DNA of 25,216 nt from JAQUQI01 sp041650035 (GTDB lineage: Bacteria; Omnitrophota; Gorgyraeia; JABMRG01): positions 1 through 25,216 of the forward strand of contig JBAZLY010000015.1 of NCBI GenBank assembly GCA_041650035.1, given 5' to 3'. The stretch's first letter is position 1. Each line of letters begins with the position of its first letter. Positions 8,389 to 15,910 of the stretch are shown one piece after another. Position numbers and translations under genes: made by a program. The notes below the pieces were generated by a model. It was not told where the DNA came from and made no database searches. It saw only the letters and a list, made by a program, of their open reading frames with translations.

Positions 8389-9069
8389 ATGCCGATATTG
8401 TCAGTTTTGATGCCGGTTTATAATGAACTCAATACTATCAGACGCGTCATCGAAGATGTGCGGCACGTGGATATCGATACGGAGATCATTCTGGTCGATG
8501 ACTGTTCTACGGACGGGACAAGGCGCCTGCTTGCTGAAAATTACGGCAATACCGGCCGAGTGAAGGTCATTTATCATGAAAAAAATCAAGGTAAAGGCGC
8601 CGCGGTAAAGACTGCTTTAAGGTATGCCAGTGGGGATTATTCTATTATTCAGGATGGAGACCTTGAATATGACCCAAAGGATTATAAGGTGTTGTTGTGC
8701 GCCGCGCTGAATAGGCAGGCGGATATCGTGTACGGGTCTCGTTTTTTAAAGACATGGCGCAGCACATCGTTTCCGCATTTTTTTGTTAACCGGGTGTTGA
8801 CCGCCGCGACAAATATCCTTTATGGTTCAAGGCTTACGGACATGGAGACCTGCTATAAAATGATAAGAACGGATATATTCAAGGGTCTTGGGCTTAGATC
8901 GAACCGTTTTGACATTGAGCCGGAGATAACGGCAAGGCTTTTAAAAATAGGCTACAAGATCGTAGAAGAGCCTATATCATACAAAGGCAGGCCGTATCAT
9001 GAGGGCAAGAAGATTACCTGGAAAGACGGTTTTATGGCATTGTGGGCATTGGTCAAATTCAGAATTTAG
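8389..9069 (+). CDS. GT2 family glycosyltransferase (dolichyl/polyprenyl-phosphate sugar synthase-like)
   Basis: This is a 226-residue single GT-A domain without membrane helices. It has the N-terminal LSVLMPVYNELNTIRRV, then EIILVDDCSTDGT (nucleotide binding), NQGKGAAVKTALRYASGDY, and QDGDLEYDP with the DxD-like metal site, and YGSRFL. The pattern is that of the DPM1/DPG synthase-like subfamily, which makes a polyprenyl-phosphate-linked hexose from a nucleotide sugar on the cytoplasmic side. This fits the two preceding GT-C genes, since GT-C enzymes use exactly such lipid-linked donors. The C-terminal part with ETCYKMIRTDIFKGLGLRS and a final KDGFMALWALVKFR is also typical. An AGGAA ribosome-binding site overlaps the stop of the preceding gene. 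Confidence 0.88.
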   Translation: MPILSVLMPVYNELNTIRRVIEDVRHVDIDTEIILVDDCSTDGTRRLLAENYGNTGRVKVIYHEKNQGKGAAVKTALRYASGDYSIIQDGDLEYDPKDYKVLLCAALNRQADIVYGSRFLKTWRSTSFPHFFVNRVLTAATNILYGSRLTDMETCYKMIRTDIFKGLGLRSNRFDIEPEITARLLKIGYKIVEEPISYKGRPYHEGKKITWKDGFMALWALVKFRI

Positions 9070-9115
9070 CAGGTGTGTTTTTGTAGAAAGCATTATAGGG
9101 AGGGCTTTATCCTGA

Positions 9116-10321
9116 ATGAGCTATATATTTAAAAACAGGGCGTGTGTTTTTTTTATATTTTTATTCGACCTGATAGGCGGCCTTATTTTTCTTCCTTTTG
9201 TCATTTTCAGAAAAAAGAGGCCCGGAAATGTCGCTAATATCCTTGTCATAAGGCTGGATGACACGTCTAATGTGATCTTTTCAACCGTGGCGGCATCTAA
9301 TCTGAAGGCGCATTATAAAGGCGCCAAGGTCACTATCCTCACGAGCAGTTTTGCCCGTGATGTTGTTATTGATAACCCGATCATAGATGAGATAATATGT
9401 TATGATGCCCCATGGTTTTGCAAGAGAACCGGCGCCGGGTTCAGCCTTTCGGGTTTTTTGAAATTGGCCAATGAACTTAAGGGCCACAGCTACGATTTAG
9501 GTATTGACCTTAAGGGAGATATAAGGCATATATTTCTTATGGCGCTTGCCGGTGTCAGGTTTAGAGTAGGATATGGGATCACAGGCGGCGGATTTTTGCT
9601 CCACCGCGCCGCGGGATATAATCCCTGTGCCCATGATATAGAACGCGGGCTGTGCCTGCTCAAAGAGATCCCGGTCGGTATAACCGATGACAGGCCGAGA
9701 TTATATGTGTCAGAGGCCAGCCAGGCCGCCGCCGGGCGTATACTTGCCGACGCGGAGATAAGAGACGGGGATTTTTTAACGGTGATGCACACGGTTGCCG
9801 ACTGCGAATCCAAAAGCTGGTTTGACAGGAAATTTGCCGCTCTCGCCGGGGTCATTCGCAGGCAATATGATGTTAGGATAATATTGATCGGTGATGAAGG
9901 TGATAAACGCAGGAATGATGAGATTGCGCGCTTAAGTGGTGCCGACATCGTAAATGCCTGTGGTAAGGGTTCTTTTCAGATCATGGCTGCGCTGATAAAA
10001 AGGTCTTCTTTGTTTATCGGTATTGACGGTTTGCCCGGGCGCTTGGCGGCGCTCCAAGGGGTGCCGTCCGTGATACTTTGCTCTTCAGCCTGGTCAGGCG
10101 ATGAGTGGTCGGGCATAGGGGAAAGGGTTATCAGGATGCGCAAGGATATATCCTGCAAGGGCTGTGGTATTTCCGATTGCGCCCAGAATATATGCATGGA
10201 TCTTATCTCCGTTGATGATGTGGTGGAATCTGTCAAGGACATACTTGGCGTGAAACGCGATACTGTTCAGGGCCCTGACAGTCTTACCCTAAATTATGAG
10301 GCGGCGAAACAGGTCAGATGA
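9116..10321 (+). CDS. GT9 heptosyltransferase-like protein with degenerate active site
   Basis: The 401-residue protein has an N-terminal membrane segment (about residues 9-31) ahead of a GT9 (ADP-heptose:LPS heptosyltransferase) fold. Family features include LVIRLDDTSNVIFST, HTVADCESKSW, a Rossmann-like donor domain with DVRIILIGDEGD, and a C-terminal cysteine set (Cys347, 350, 355, 360). Key positions differ from the family. The catalytic Asp of the usual IGDV motif is Asn52, and the conserved His of the D-x-G-x-x-H donor-site motif is Arg309 (GIDGLPGRLAA). A GGGAGGG ribosome-binding site lies 11 bases before the ATG. The 3' end overlaps the next GT9 gene by 4 bases. It may be an inactive or repurposed paralogue serving as a membrane-bound partner of the other GT9 enzymes; this is inference. 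Confidence 0.75.
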   Translation: MSYIFKNRACVFFIFLFDLIGGLIFLPFVIFRKKRPGNVANILVIRLDDTSNVIFSTVAASNLKAHYKGAKVTILTSSFARDVVIDNPIIDEIICYDAPWFCKRTGAGFSLSGFLKLANELKGHSYDLGIDLKGDIRHIFLMALAGVRFRVGYGITGGGFLLHRAAGYNPCAHDIERGLCLLKEIPVGITDDRPRLYVSEASQAAAGRILADAEIRDGDFLTVMHTVADCESKSWFDRKFAALAGVIRRQYDVRIILIGDEGDKRRNDEIARLSGADIVNACGKGSFQIMAALIKRSSLFIGIDGLPGRLAALQGVPSVILCSSAWSGDEWSGIGERVIRMRKDISCKGCGISDCAQNICMDLISVDDVVESVKDILGVKRDTVQGPDSLTLNYEAAKQVR

Positions 10322-11325
10322 ATACGCGCGGTATTATTAAGGATATAAAAAAAGCGGTCATTATAAGGACAGACAGGATAGGGGAGGTCCTGCTTTGCAG
10401 CCCTGTCATAGAGGCGGTCAAGTCAAGTTTTCCGGGTGTTGAAATAAGCTTTGTCACATCGGATTATTCGAGGGATATTGTAGCCGGCAGACCGGATATC
10501 AAGCGTGTTATTATATTTAGCACTACAGGAAGGTGCCCGGGTCTTTCGCATGTCTTTAAACTAATATGGGAGCTAAAGGGTTGTTCGTTTGACATGGCCG
10601 TTGTGTTGAACCCGCATAAGTTATTACATTTGTCGGTATTTTTAGCAGGTATAAGATACAGGATAGGTTTTGACAGAAAATGGGGTTTTTTTCTCAACGC
10701 GAAGGTGCCGGACAGGCGCGATGAGGCAAGATACCACGAGACGGAATACAATCTCCAACTCTTAAGAGCCGTTGATGTCTATAAAGAAGGTATCTTACCG
10801 TCTATGCCTGTCATGCCGCACAGCCTAAGCCGCGTGCGCGGCATACTCAAAAGACAGGGGTTGTCCGCCGGCAGAAAGATAATTGTTATACATCCGGGAA
10901 GCAGCAACCCGGCAAAGAGATATCCTTGGGAAAAATTCGGTATTATCGCCAGGGTCCTGGCAGGTTCGGGGGACGCGGACATAGTCCTGATAGGCCATAG
11001 CGATGAAAAGGCATTATGCGCCGGTATAGGGATAGCCTCCGGGCAGGGCGTCTATGATCTGTGCGGTTTTTTTGATTTAAAGGATTTGGCGGCCCTATTC
11101 CAATGCGCGGATATTTTTATAACTAACGATAATGGCCCTATGCATATCGCCTCCGCTGTAGGCGCAAGGGTACTGGCACTGTTTAATAAAGACGCCAAAG
11201 GTTCAAACCCCAGCAGATGGTCTCCTTGCGGCAGCGGGCATGTTGTCCTGCATAAGTCTTTTGGGTTGCTTTCCCCCGAAGAGGTCATAGAAAAGGCCAG
11301 GTTAATGTTAAAGGAGAAGGAATGA
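10318..11325 (+). CDS. GT9 heptosyltransferase family protein
   Basis: The 335-residue GT-B protein of the GT9 family transfers heptose or a related sugar from an ADP-activated donor to LPS core or another glycan in the cytoplasm. Landmarks are VIIRTDRIGEVLLCSPVI near the start, VIHPGSSNPAKRYPWEKFG in the middle, a donor-binding loop VLIGHSDEKALC, and TNDNGPMHIASAVGARVLALFN, which keeps the N-D-x-G-P-x-H motif intact. The acid in the first motif is Glu23 rather than the usual Asp. It lacks the C-terminal cysteine set seen in the other two GT9 proteins here. It overlaps the upstream GT9 gene and the downstream methyltransferase gene by 4 bases each (ATGA), implying translational coupling. Confidence 0.88.
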   Translation: MNTRGIIKDIKKAVIIRTDRIGEVLLCSPVIEAVKSSFPGVEISFVTSDYSRDIVAGRPDIKRVIIFSTTGRCPGLSHVFKLIWELKGCSFDMAVVLNPHKLLHLSVFLAGIRYRIGFDRKWGFFLNAKVPDRRDEARYHETEYNLQLLRAVDVYKEGILPSMPVMPHSLSRVRGILKRQGLSAGRKIIVIHPGSSNPAKRYPWEKFGIIARVLAGSGDADIVLIGHSDEKALCAGIGIASGQGVYDLCGFFDLKDLAALFQCADIFITNDNGPMHIASAVGARVLALFNKDAKGSNPSRWSPCGSGHVVLHKSFGLLSPEEVIEKARLMLKEKE

Positions 11326-12035
11326 GTCAGGCAAATTATTTCATCAATCAGCCTGTGTTTTTAAAATACAAACGCAGGTTCAACATCAAGCGGATGCGCA
11401 GACAGGCGTTCATAAAAAGCGCCGCATTGAACGAGCGGGTCATTGAAATACCGTTTGCGATAAAGGAGGTAAGCGCCATGGCCTTGCCTTGCAAGGTCCT
11501 TGACATCGGCTGTATGGAAAGCGAATTACCGTTATTTATAGCGGGCCTTGGTTATGATGTCACAGGTTTTGATTTCAGGCATTATCCTTACAGGGTGCCG
11601 AATTTTAAATTTGTCCGCGGTGATATACTTGACCCGCCTTTTGAAGACAACAGCTTTGATGCCGTAACCTGTATATCAACCATTGAACATGTGGGGATAG
11701 GTTTTTATAATGACCCTATGGATACGGCATCCGGGGCTGATATAAACGCGATGGCGCAGATAAATCGTATATTAAGACCCGGAGGGCTTTTGGCCCTGAC
11801 AGTGCCTTTCGGCCGCCCGCGTGTTAACAGGCATCAGCGTGTCTATAATACGGCCGCGCTCGAGAGGCTTTTGGCGGGATGCGCTATAAAGAGCATGAAG
11901 TGTTTTAAGAACATTTTATCCGGCATCCGGAATAATTACTGGGCGGAGATTGACCGCTCGGAGGCCGACTCTATTGATTGCCCCCAGGCGGTCAATTGTG
12001 TCGCCTGCGTAAGCGCTTTAAACAGAAAAGAATGA
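11322..12035 (+). CDS. Class I SAM-dependent methyltransferase
   Basis: The 237-residue protein has a Rossmann methyltransferase core. It contains the SAM-binding motif VLDIGCMES (motif I), the acidic motif VTGFDFRHYPY (motif II), RGDILDPPFEDNSFDAVTCISTIEHVG (motifs III-IV), and LRPGGLLALTVPFGRP after motif IV. This is the Methyltransf_11 type, acting on small molecules or sugars. An N-terminal basic stretch of about 50 residues (KYKRRFNIKRMRRQAF) precedes the core. Flanked by GT9 genes with 4-base and 1-base spacing, it probably O- or C-methylates a sugar of the glycan built here. The acceptor is not identifiable. Confidence 0.82.
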   Translation: MSQANYFINQPVFLKYKRRFNIKRMRRQAFIKSAALNERVIEIPFAIKEVSAMALPCKVLDIGCMESELPLFIAGLGYDVTGFDFRHYPYRVPNFKFVRGDILDPPFEDNSFDAVTCISTIEHVGIGFYNDPMDTASGADINAMAQINRILRPGGLLALTVPFGRPRVNRHQRVYNTAALERLLAGCAIKSMKCFKNILSGIRNNYWAEIDRSEADSIDCPQAVNCVACVSALNRKE

Positions 12036-12036
12036 T

Positions 12037-13125
12037 ATGGACAAGGAAAAGGGAAGAAGGATACTGCTGGTCAATCCGTTTGGCATAGGTGATGTTATAT
12101 TTACCACCCCGATTATCGGATCCATAAGATCAGCTTTTCCCAACAGTTATATCGGATATCTATGTAATGAAAGGACGTCACCTGTACTGTTTTCTGATCC
12201 GCGCATAGATATGGTATTTGTTTTTGAAAGAGATGAATATCGCCGGCTGTGGCGCTTGTCAAAGGCCGGCTGTGTCGCGCAGGCCTGGCATTTTTTCCGT
12301 CGTATCAGGAGAGAGTGTTTTGACACGGTGCTGGATTTTTCCATGGATAGGGAATATAGTTTCATATCCATGCTGGCTGGGATAAGGCGCAGGATAGGTT
12401 ACAATTATAAAAATAGGGGTATATTTCTGACCGATAAGGCCGATATCCCTCGAGGATACAGCGGCATGCATGTGATAGACCATCATAAAGGCCTCCTGCG
12501 TTTGTTGAGTGAAGATATGCCGGATCAAACAGTTCCCAGGATATATGTGACGAGAGACGATATTGAGAAGGCCAAGCATCTGTTGAAGGCCTACGGCATG
12601 GATTTAACGGATAAGTATATATGCGTAATGCCGGGGGCGGGGGCAAGTTGGGGGTCGACAGCTTTTAGAAGGCGCTGGCCTGTTGCCAGATTTGCCGAGG
12701 CGGTCTCTCGTCTTAGGCATGAATTCCCGCTAAAGGTAGTGCTTTTGGGCAGCCTTGATGAGCGCCGTTTATGCGATTACATAAGTGGTATTGAACCCGG
12801 GCTGGTTAATCTATGCGGCAAATGTTCGCTTATGGAATCTGTTGCTGTTTTAAAACACGCGCAGGCCTTGCTTACCAATGACGGCGGACCCCTGCATATG
12901 GCTGTAGCGGTCGGAACTAAGACAGTTTCTATATTCGGCCCAGTGCCGGAAGATGTTTATGGCCCTTATCCTGTCTGCGAAAAATATGTTATAATAAGAG
13001 ATAAGTTATTATCATGTTCACCCTGCTATAAGAATTTTAGCCTGCCTGAATGTGATGAGCTGAAATGCCTGAACAATATAAATGTGGACATGGTTGTCCA
13101 GGCGATGAGGTCTTTGCTGTCTTAA
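12037..13125 (+). CDS. GT9 heptosyltransferase family protein
   Basis: The 362-residue GT9 protein has the most canonical motifs of the three in this cluster. It has ILLVNPFGIGDVIFTTPIIGSI with Asp19 at the expected catalytic position, and VMPGAGASWGSTAFRRRWP. It also has a donor-site motif TNDGGPLHMAVAVGTKTVSIFGP with the conserved Asp, Gly-Pro and His. After this comes a C-terminal cysteine array in SCSPCYKNFSLPECDELKC. It would transfer an ADP-heptose-type sugar onto core oligosaccharide or another glycan in the cytoplasm. It starts 1 base after the methyltransferase stop. The following gene encodes a GmhB-type phosphatase needed to make ADP-heptose, which supports a real heptose pathway rather than a generic GT9 use. 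Confidence 0.9.
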   Translation: MDKEKGRRILLVNPFGIGDVIFTTPIIGSIRSAFPNSYIGYLCNERTSPVLFSDPRIDMVFVFERDEYRRLWRLSKAGCVAQAWHFFRRIRRECFDTVLDFSMDREYSFISMLAGIRRRIGYNYKNRGIFLTDKADIPRGYSGMHVIDHHKGLLRLLSEDMPDQTVPRIYVTRDDIEKAKHLLKAYGMDLTDKYICVMPGAGASWGSTAFRRRWPVARFAEAVSRLRHEFPLKVVLLGSLDERRLCDYISGIEPGLVNLCGKCSLMESVAVLKHAQALLTNDGGPLHMAVAVGTKTVSIFGPVPEDVYGPYPVCEKYVIIRDKLLSCSPCYKNFSLPECDELKCLNNINVDMVVQAMRSLLS

Positions 13126-13157
13126 AAGGCCAGCATCTTGATAGACACGTGAAAAAG

Positions 13158-13171
13158 AAGGCCATGGCCTT
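13158..13171. repeat. Perfect 14-bp palindrome
   Basis: AAGGCCATGGCCTT is self-complementary with no spacer. It lies in the 68-base gap between the third GT9 gene and the gmhB-like gene, about 23 bases before the preferred start. It could be a dimeric-protein operator or simple chance; no promoter is evident nearby. Confidence 0.3.
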
Positions 13172-13193
13172 GAGCGGCTGACAGGAGATGGAG

Positions 13194-13781
13194 ATGAAGG
13201 TTATTAAGAGGATAGTTTTTTTGGACAGGGACGGGGTGGTCAATGTTAATCCAGTTTACCGTGACTATGTGAAAAGACCTTCAGAATTTAAGTTCCTGCC
13301 GCGCTCGCGTGAGGCCATAAGACTGCTTAACGCGGCGGGGTTTAAGGTAATAATAATATCCAACCAAACCGGTGTCGGTAAGGGGCTTTATACCAGGCGG
13401 GACCTAAAACAAGTTACGGAAAAGATGACGAAAGGGCTTGAGCTTGGCGGCGCGCGGCTGGATAAGATATGTTACTGTATTCATCATCCCGATGCCGGAT
13501 GTCCCTGCCGTAAGCCAAAAACAGGCATGCTTAAAAAAGCGGTGGCAGGGGTTGTGTTTGACAGGGAAAATTCCTATTTTGTCGGGGATACGGAGAGGGA
13601 TATCCAGGCAGGCCGCGCATTCGGCGTGAAGACCGTAGCCGTTCTTTCAGGGTATAATAAAAAAAAGGACATAAAGAGGTGGGTTGTCGGAGCTGATTTT
13701 GTGTCAAGGGACCTGTATTCGGCCGTAAAAGATATAATCCTAAAGAAACATAAAGCATCTTTCAGCCCGCGCGCGCTTTAG
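13194..13781 (+). CDS. gmhB: D-glycero-D-manno-heptose 1,7-bisphosphate 7-phosphatase (HAD, HisB-N type)
   Basis: This is a HAD hydrolase of about 195 residues that removes the 7-phosphate from heptose 1,7-bisphosphate during ADP-heptose synthesis. The catalytic motif FLDRDGVVN gives Asp11 and Asp13; motif II is IIISNQTGVGKG; motif III and IV are RKPKTGML and FVGDTERDIQAG. The GmhB zinc loop is present in short form as CIHHPDAGCPC. AGGAG (13183-13187) is 6 bases from the ATG at 13194 but touches the alternative ATG at 13188, so 13194 is preferred. It is next to three GT9 heptosyltransferase-type genes, which is the expected context. A histidinol-phosphatase-like role is possible but less likely. 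The other ADP-heptose enzymes (GmhA, HldE) are not in this window. Confidence 0.88.
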   Translation: MKVIKRIVFLDRDGVVNVNPVYRDYVKRPSEFKFLPRSREAIRLLNAAGFKVIIISNQTGVGKGLYTRRDLKQVTEKMTKGLELGGARLDKICYCIHHPDAGCPCRKPKTGMLKKAVAGVVFDRENSYFVGDTERDIQAGRAFGVKTVAVLSGYNKKKDIKRWVVGADFVSRDLYSAVKDIILKKHKASFSPRAL

Positions 13782-13816
13782 CGCCTTACGGGTGCCGTTT
13801 TGACGGGAGGTTTGAA

Positions 13817-14698
13817 ATGAAATCTATAAAAGAAAGGCTGGGTAAGGAGACCCTGGTCTGTGATGGCGCGATGGGGACTATGCTTATGCAAAAAGGCATG
13901 CCCGCAGGGGAATGCCCTGATTACTGGGGCATAGTTAATCACAAGACACTCTTAAGCATACATAAATCATACATAGAAGCTGGCGCTGATATGATAACGA
14001 CAAACACATTTGGTTCCAATTGGCTGAAGCTTAAAAGGTGCGGCCTGCATGATAAATTGAAGCAGATAAATATGACCGCGGCTGAAATTGCCAGGGAGGC
14101 GTCGCGGGATAAGGTGTATGTACTCGGTGATATAGGCCCAAGCGGTGAATACATAAAACCCGCGGGAGACATTGAACTTAAACAAATGTATAGCGTCTTT
14201 GCCGAACAGGCGCGGATACTGGAAGAGGCAGGAGCTGATATTATTATTTTAGAGACATTTTACGACCTGGAGGAACTAAGCAGTGCCATTCTTGCCGCGA
14301 AGGAGAACACTAAACTGCCTGTTATTGCAAGCATGACGTTTCAGCGGTTGAGGGACAATACCTTTAAGACGACATCAGGTGCAAGTATAGCCTGTTTCGT
14401 GGAACGCTGCCTTAAGGCAGGCGCTGATATCATAGGTTCTAATTGCACGGTTACGGGGGCTGATATGGCGGATATAATAGCTAAGATAAACGCGTTTAAA
14501 GTGCCGGCTGTTATCGCTCAACCGAACGCGGGTATGCCGAGAGTAGATGCCGGCAGGATCATATATGATGAGTCTGCCGAGTGTTTCAGAAAGCATATAA
14601 GGCCTCTTATTGAAAAGGGGTGCGATATCATTGGCGGATGCTGCGGGACTACTCCGGGGCATATCAGGATGATAAGGCGTGAGGTAGATGCGTTTTAA
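13817..14698 (+). CDS. Homocysteine S-methyltransferase family protein (stand-alone MetH N-terminal domain)
   Basis: The 293-residue protein is a TIM-barrel homocysteine-binding methyltransferase. It starts with VCDGAMGTMLMQKG and continues with ADMITTNTFGSN. The three zinc-ligand cysteines of the family are present: Cys210 in GSNC and Cys275-Cys276 in GGCCGTTP. These bind zinc and activate the homocysteine thiol. In full-length MetH this domain is followed by folate, cobalamin and activation domains; here it stands alone, as in MmuM/BHMT-like or split methionine synthases. A strong GGGAGG ribosome-binding site lies upstream. Neighbours give no methionine pathway context, so the methyl donor (S-methylmethionine, betaine or a separate corrinoid protein) is unknown. 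Confidence 0.87.
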   Translation: MKSIKERLGKETLVCDGAMGTMLMQKGMPAGECPDYWGIVNHKTLLSIHKSYIEAGADMITTNTFGSNWLKLKRCGLHDKLKQINMTAAEIAREASRDKVYVLGDIGPSGEYIKPAGDIELKQMYSVFAEQARILEEAGADIIILETFYDLEELSSAILAAKENTKLPVIASMTFQRLRDNTFKTTSGASIACFVERCLKAGADIIGSNCTVTGADMADIIAKINAFKVPAVIAQPNAGMPRVDAGRIIYDESAECFRKHIRPLIEKGCDIIGGCCGTTPGHIRMIRREVDAF

Positions 14699-14782
14699 CA
14701 AGGTTTTAAGGACATCGCTTTTTTAGTTAATTATCCCGCGCGAGATGATGCCAGGCCAGGATACCGGGATTACGACAAAAAT

Positions 14783-15910
14783 ATGAAAAAGATACTTGTT
14801 ATATACGCATCTGCCGGGGACGGGCACAAGAAGGCCGCCGAGGCCGTTTATGAAGAGTTGCTTTATCAAAAATCTGGTGCGCAGGTTATGCCTATTGACT
14901 CGTTGAATTATACAACCAAGGTCTTTAAATTTTTTTATAAAAGGACATATATCGTGATGATAAAAAAATTCCCGTGGCTGTGGGGATTTTTTTACCGGTT
15001 TTTAAACAAAAGATTTTTTTTCGCGCTTGCGTCGCCTTTTAGGATGATTGCCAATACCGTGAATTCAAATAGGCTTGAGGGGTTTCTGCGAAAGGAGAAT
15101 TTTGATATAATCATCTCAACTCATTTCTTCGCCCCATACGTCATATCAAGGCTTAAAAAAAGGTTATTGATAAAATCCAGGCTTATAAATATTATTACTG
15201 ATTTTATGCCACATCTTTACTGGATATCTCCGCATGTTGACGCCTATGTAGTGGCATCGCGGGAAACAGCCCGAGGCCTTGAGGATATGGGTGTCGCGCG
15301 GGAAAGGATAATGCCCCTTGGTATTCCTGTAAGGAGGCAGTTTTCGTCTGCCGCCTCAAGACAACAGGCCCGGGCAGGTCTTGGGTTAGCAGGCGATAAG
15401 TTCACCATACTCATGATGCGGGGAGGTCTCGGTGTGGGGCCGGTTGAGGAGGTATTGGTACGCCTGCGTGTTCTTCCTTTTGATCTTCAGGCCATAGTTG
15501 TTTGCGGACATAATACTATTCTTCGCAAGCGAATGGATGCGGTAGATTTGGGCCCCGGAAAAGGCATAAAGGTTATAGGCTTCAGCCATAATGTGGCAAT
15601 GCTTATGGCGGCAAGCGATATTATGATCGGTAAGGCGGGAGGCATTACTGTGGCAGAGGCCTTATCAATGGGCCTGCCTATCATATGTTTTAACCCTATA
15701 CCCGGGCAGGAATGGGGCAATACATCGTTTTTGGCAGATAATAATCTGGGTTTTAAGGTGAAAGGTCTGGATGAGATAAACGCGATCATAGAAGACATGT
15801 GGCGTAACCCTTTTAGCCGCGGTGAGCTTGAAAGACGCATACGACAGGCCGGCAGGCCCGGTGCCGCCGGTGATACAGTTAGGCTTGCTCTTAGGATGTT
15901 AAAGATATGA
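14783..15910 (+). CDS. GT28 diacylglycerol glycosyltransferase-like protein (MGDG synthase family)
   Basis: The 375-residue GT-B protein has the MGDG-synthase N-terminal domain, starting LVIYASAGDGHKKAAEAVYEEL, and a GT28 C-terminal domain containing MIGKAGGITVAEALSMGLP and NPIPGQEWGNTSFL. The latter is the UDP-sugar-binding signature shared with MurG. The family adds glucose or galactose from UDP-sugar to 1,2-diacylglycerol at the membrane to make glycolipids. Basic and hydrophobic surface stretches near KFFYKRTYIVMIKKFPWLWGFFYRF suit membrane attachment. The 3' end overlaps the uracil-DNA glycosylase gene by 4 bases. An 84-base gap separates it from the upstream gene; no convincing promoter is seen there and the ribosome-binding site is weak. 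Confidence 0.87.
   Translation: MKKILVIYASAGDGHKKAAEAVYEELLYQKSGAQVMPIDSLNYTTKVFKFFYKRTYIVMIKKFPWLWGFFYRFLNKRFFFALASPFRMIANTVNSNRLEGFLRKENFDIIISTHFFAPYVISRLKKRLLIKSRLINIITDFMPHLYWISPHVDAYVVASRETARGLEDMGVARERIMPLGIPVRRQFSSAASRQQARAGLGLAGDKFTILMMRGGLGVGPVEEVLVRLRVLPFDLQAIVVCGHNTILRKRMDAVDLGPGKGIKVIGFSHNVAMLMAASDIMIGKAGGITVAEALSMGLPIICFNPIPGQEWGNTSFLADNNLGFKVKGLDEINAIIEDMWRNPFSRGELERRIRQAGRPGAAGDTVRLALRMLKI

Noticed and set aside
13149..13184. Tiny GTG-start ORF upstream of gmhB
   Set aside because: Only about 10 codons, no clear ribosome-binding site and no coding signal.
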